A DNA stretch of 64,000 nucleotides from Bacteroidota bacterium (GTDB lineage: Bacteria > Bacteroidota > Bacteroidia > Bacteroidales > F082): positions 1 to 64,000 of the forward strand of contig JAERTD010000028.1 in the NCBI GenBank assembly GCA_016845175.1. Reading direction: 5' to 3'. Positions 61,202-64,000 of this stretch are shown here, piece by piece. The notes below the pieces were generated by a model that did not search any database, was not told where the DNA came from, and saw nothing but the letters and a program-made list of their open reading frames with translations. Every line of letters starts with the position of its first letter. The stretch's first letter is position 1. The position numbers and the translations under genes are program-made.

Positions 61202-63319
61202 ATGACACCACCAAAGGTATTGGCTCACAAACATACCGCGGTCTTTCTTTTGGCTTTTATGCTGGCTGTTGGACTTAAGCTAAAAGCAGCAGCAGTTGAT
61301 CATCAGCAGTTCCTGGACTCAATTGAAGTGAGTATCGAAGCACTCTCAGGCAAAGATCGAATTGCCAAATACCTGGAAAGCTGGGAATTGGTTCAGAGTA
61401 AGGATAAAAGGAGAGCCTTGCAGTGGAATGGACGAAGTATGGAGCTGGCAGATCAAATTGGAGATTATGAAAGTCTGGCCAAGCTATCCTGGCAGGCGGG
61501 CTTAACCTATCAAACCATCGGTGTCTATGATTCAGCCCGCTACTTCATCGTTCAATCCATTCGGATAGCCGCTAGCCGGGATTTACCGGAAACTGAGATT
61601 ATGGCCAGGTATCGATTGGGATCGCTTCTTTACAGGATTGGACAATCAGATTCAGCCAAAACAGTTTTTCTGGATGTTATGGATGATAGCAAGCGCCTGA
61701 ATTATGCCATGGGGAAAATGTTAGCCCATGGCGGGCTTGGTAAAATGGCTAAAAGGGAAGGAGAGTTTGATAAGGCCTTAAACCATTTTATTAGTGAGGA
61801 ATATCTTGCAGATTCTATGAATTTGCCTAATTCTGCAACCCATGCCATGCTGAACATTGGTATTATTTATGGCAAGATGAGGGACTATCCCATGGCTAAA
61901 TCGGTTAATTTGAAAGCCATGAATATAGCTGAATATTACGGATATAAGGACCGGCAATTTCAACTAAATAATAATTTGGCTGTATTATACCGCCTCATGG
62001 GACTATATGACTCTTCCTTCTATTTTCAACGAAGGGGTCTTCAAATGGCAAAAGAACGTAAGTCCGTGATAGATATGACCCGGGCCTATATGAATTTTGG
62101 TACCACCCATGCTTATATGAAAGATTTCATACAAGCAAAGATGTACTTTGATACCGCCTATAACACACTGGGTAGTTCTGATAATATACCTTTAAAAATG
62201 AGTGTATTGCAAAACTTGTCTGCTGTGAGTAAAGATTTGGGGGAATTCCAAAGGGCCATACATTATGCACATGAGTCCCTGGAATTGGCAAAACAAACCA
62301 AGCAAATCCACAATTTCAGAAACCTATATGAAACACTCTATACCTCATGGAAGAAATTGGGTAATGCAGATTCAGCGCTAGTCTACCATGAATTGTTTTT
62401 CATGTACCACGATAGCCTTTTCAACGAACGCAAACAGAAAAACATTGATGAGATTAAAATAAAATATGAATCTCAGAAACTCGCCAGTGAATATTTGATT
62501 TTGGAGAATGAGAATCTGGAACACACTATTGCTTTGGCGGAAAAGAAATTACAGCTGAATATTGTCATGGGGGCCGGCTTTACTATTGTGGTTATCGTAA
62601 TTCTCCTCTTAATCCTTTTTAGGACGCGATATCAAAAGAATATCATCATCAGGCAGCAGGAAATTGAAAGACTAATACGAGAACGTAAATATCTTTCTGC
62701 TCAGGCATTGATAGAAGGGCAGGAAGCAGAACGCAAACGAATTTCACAAGAATTACACGACGGCTTAGGAGTATTGCTTTCCACTGCAAGCCTGCATCTA
62801 TCTTATATACCAGATACTGGAAGCGACCAGGAAAAGGAAGAAATGTATGCTAAAGCCGATGAGATGCTTAGGAGAGCAGGTGTTGAATCCAGAAGGATTG
62901 CCCAGAATATGATGCCTGGTGTTTTATCAAATTTTGGGGTATTTGAAGCCATTGAGGACTTATTGGAGGATGTGGGTGATACCGCTGATATAAAGATTCA
63001 GTATACCCATCAGGGATCTAGAGGAAGAATAGGGGAACGCATTGAAATAGTAATTTACCGAATTGTACAGGAGTTAGTAAATAATACCCTAAAGTATGCA
63101 GATGCCAAAAGCATCACTTTGCATATTCATCGACAGTCAGAAAACTTATTGATAAGCTATTCTGATGATGGTATAGGTTTCGATCTGAGTAAAGTGGAAA
63201 ACGGAAAGAGTCTTGGTTTATCTGGCATTCGATCAAGGGTTGACTTACTCAATGGAAGCCTCGAAATCCAATCCTCTCCTGGACTTGGTTTCTCCTGTCA
63301 TTTCGAAATCCCTATATAG
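61202..63319 (+). CDS. TPR-containing sensor histidine kinase (HisKA_3/NarX type)
   Basis: 705 residues. Short N-terminal hydrophobic segment (about 14-30) acting as signal or anchor; six or seven TPRs (about 60-420); transmembrane helix (about 454-474); HisKA_3 with H519 in SQELHDGLGVL; HATPase_c with SDDGIGFDL and SLGLSGIRSR. Same architecture as the kinase at 16141 but a different TPR region, so a different signal is expected. The ATG at 61202 is chosen over a TTG at 61181. Confidence 0.88.
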   Translation: MTPPKVLAHKHTAVFLLAFMLAVGLKLKAAAVDHQQFLDSIEVSIEALSGKDRIAKYLESWELVQSKDKRRALQWNGRSMELADQIGDYESLAKLSWQAGLTYQTIGVYDSARYFIVQSIRIAASRDLPETEIMARYRLGSLLYRIGQSDSAKTVFLDVMDDSKRLNYAMGKMLAHGGLGKMAKREGEFDKALNHFISEEYLADSMNLPNSATHAMLNIGIIYGKMRDYPMAKSVNLKAMNIAEYYGYKDRQFQLNNNLAVLYRLMGLYDSSFYFQRRGLQMAKERKSVIDMTRAYMNFGTTHAYMKDFIQAKMYFDTAYNTLGSSDNIPLKMSVLQNLSAVSKDLGEFQRAIHYAHESLELAKQTKQIHNFRNLYETLYTSWKKLGNADSALVYHELFFMYHDSLFNERKQKNIDEIKIKYESQKLASEYLILENENLEHTIALAEKKLQLNIVMGAGFTIVVIVILLLILFRTRYQKNIIIRQQEIERLIRERKYLSAQALIEGQEAERKRISQELHDGLGVLLSTASLHLSYIPDTGSDQEKEEMYAKADEMLRRAGVESRRIAQNMMPGVLSNFGVFEAIEDLLEDVGDTADIKIQYTHQGSRGRIGERIEIVIYRIVQELVNNTLKYADAKSITLHIHRQSENLLISYSDDGIGFDLSKVENGKSLGLSGIRSRVDLLNGSLEIQSSPGLGFSCHFEIPI

Positions 63320-63340
63320 TGTTCTTGAAGACACCTTTTT
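63319..63340 (+). terminator. Short terminator overlapping the kinase stop codon
   Basis: GTGTTCTT / AAGACAC (63319-63326 and 63328-63334 with one bulge) followed by CTTTTT. Confidence 0.45.
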
Positions 63341-63538
63341 GATTGGGTCCCAATAAGCAAGCGAATGCTATCCTGTTTACTAACGGTGGATGAGGATCTG
63401 TGATGCTTCTGCCCAATGTCAATTCCTTAATACTTCTCTTTTAGTTGTTTTCAGCTATTTTCTCTTAATGGCAGAAATAGGTGCTGTTAGTATGCTTCCC
63501 ATTGTTGACTTTTGTTCACCTAATAAAACAACACTCAA

Positions 63539-64000
63539 ATGAAAAAGATTGATATGATGAGAACAATGGTATGGGCAGTACTGGCCTTTAGCATTCTATT
63601 ATTTTCTGCTTGTGAAAAGGACGAAGATCCGGTAAACAATTTACCAAAGGTGAGTATGGTAACTGTTAGCCCTTCAAGTATCACCCCTTCTGGTGTAGCC
63701 ACAGTTTCAGTAACTGCCACAGATGATGACAATGATGAGCTAACATATACCTATGCAGTATCCGGAGGAACCATTAATGGTACTGGCTCTTCAGCCACAT
63801 GGAATGCACCTTCAATAGCTGGTGTGTATACTGTTAATGTAACTGTATCTGATGGTAAGGGAGATGCAACAGGTTCTGCAGTACTTACAGTTCAGGCTCC
63901 AGTTAATAATAACCCTGTAATCAACAGTGTTCAGGTTAATCCTTCCAGCGCGAATCCCGGAGCTAGTGTTTCAGTTTCAGTAGACGCTTCTGATGCAGAT
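63539..64000 (+). CDS. Surface lipoprotein with PKD/Ig-like repeats, 3' end outside window
   Basis: 154 residues to the window edge, no stop. Signal peptide with lipobox LFSACEKDED and an acidic linker typical of surface-exposed lipoproteins in the phylum. After it come two copies of a PKD/cadherin-like repeat: VSPSSITPSGVATVSVTATD with TYTYAVSGGTINGTGSSATW, and VNPSSANPGASVSVSVDASD, cut by the edge. Likely a cell-surface binding protein; the C-terminal domain that would define it is not visible. Confidence 0.7.
   Translation, partial: MKKIDMMRTMVWAVLAFSILLFSACEKDEDPVNNLPKVSMVTVSPSSITPSGVATVSVTATDDDNDELTYTYAVSGGTINGTGSSATWNAPSIAGVYTVNVTVSDGKGDATGSAVLTVQAPVNNNPVINSVQVNPSSANPGASVSVSVDASDAD

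Overview
The window is a chromosomal segment of a member of the Bacteroidota (Bacteroidetes). Several signs agree: proteins ending in type IX secretion (T9SS) sorting domains of type A and type B, a PorP/SprF protein, a TonB-dependent receptor with a carboxypeptidase-regulatory-like N-terminus, DUF3667, DUF2851, DUF4136 and PCMD-type proteins, a fused two-domain E1 dehydrogenase, promoters of the Bacteroidota form (TTG, about 20 bp, TAnnTTTG), and almost no Shine-Dalgarno sequences. The genus cannot be fixed from the sequence. Most of the window is core genome. No insertion sequence, prophage, CRISPR array, tRNA or rRNA gene was seen.

Layout. 1-5.8 kb: start of a TMTC-like membrane protein (3' end outside the window), htpG with a sigma-54-like promoter, a secreted receptor-L/LRR-like protein, and a DUF3667 membrane protein. 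6-9.9 kb: ilvE, a predicted outer-membrane protein, a MORN-repeat protein next to a decayed copy of its own C-terminal domain, and a two-gene DUF5320-like/NifX-like unit behind a long inverted repeat. 9.9-16 kb (minus strand): pyrF, prfA, a secreted DUF2271 protein, and an operon of an alanine symporter, an unlisted 38-residue membrane peptide and PutP. 16-19.5 kb: a TPR histidine kinase with its NarL-type regulator, then a lipoprotein. 19.7-24 kb: a DUF2851 protein, then a ZapB-like coiled coil, zapA, a structured RNA that looks like 6S RNA, and rny. 24-36 kb: a TPR lipoprotein, def, ruvX, dapD, a PDRP-type regulator, a GT9 glycosyltransferase, a TsaC-like protein, a nitrilase-family amidase, a fused E1 dehydrogenase, a PagL-like deacylase, a Dabb protein and an S41 protease.

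35.8-47.5 kb (minus strand) is the most distinctive region. It holds three overlapping genes: a 2752-residue repeat adhesin with a type B sorting domain, an OmpA-family protein with TPR, PD40 and SPOR-like parts, and a PorP/SprF protein. Together they look like a surface adhesin with its dedicated outer-membrane and peptidoglycan partners. The adhesin is built of eight units of about 765 bp that alternate between two types.

47.8-54.6 kb: a dihydroorotate-dehydrogenase-like protein, a DUF4136 lipoprotein, small beta-barrel proteins, a PCMD-like secreted protein and a TonB-dependent receptor. 54.6-60.2 kb: a tyrosine degradation operon (hmgA, hppD, fahA, flavin reductase) followed by a gene whose product carries both aspartate-rich motifs of a class I isoprenoid synthase fold. 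This gene and the adhesin operon are the best candidates for undescribed biology. 60.5-64 kb: a second NarL regulator/TPR kinase pair in reversed gene order, and a lipoprotein cut by the window end.
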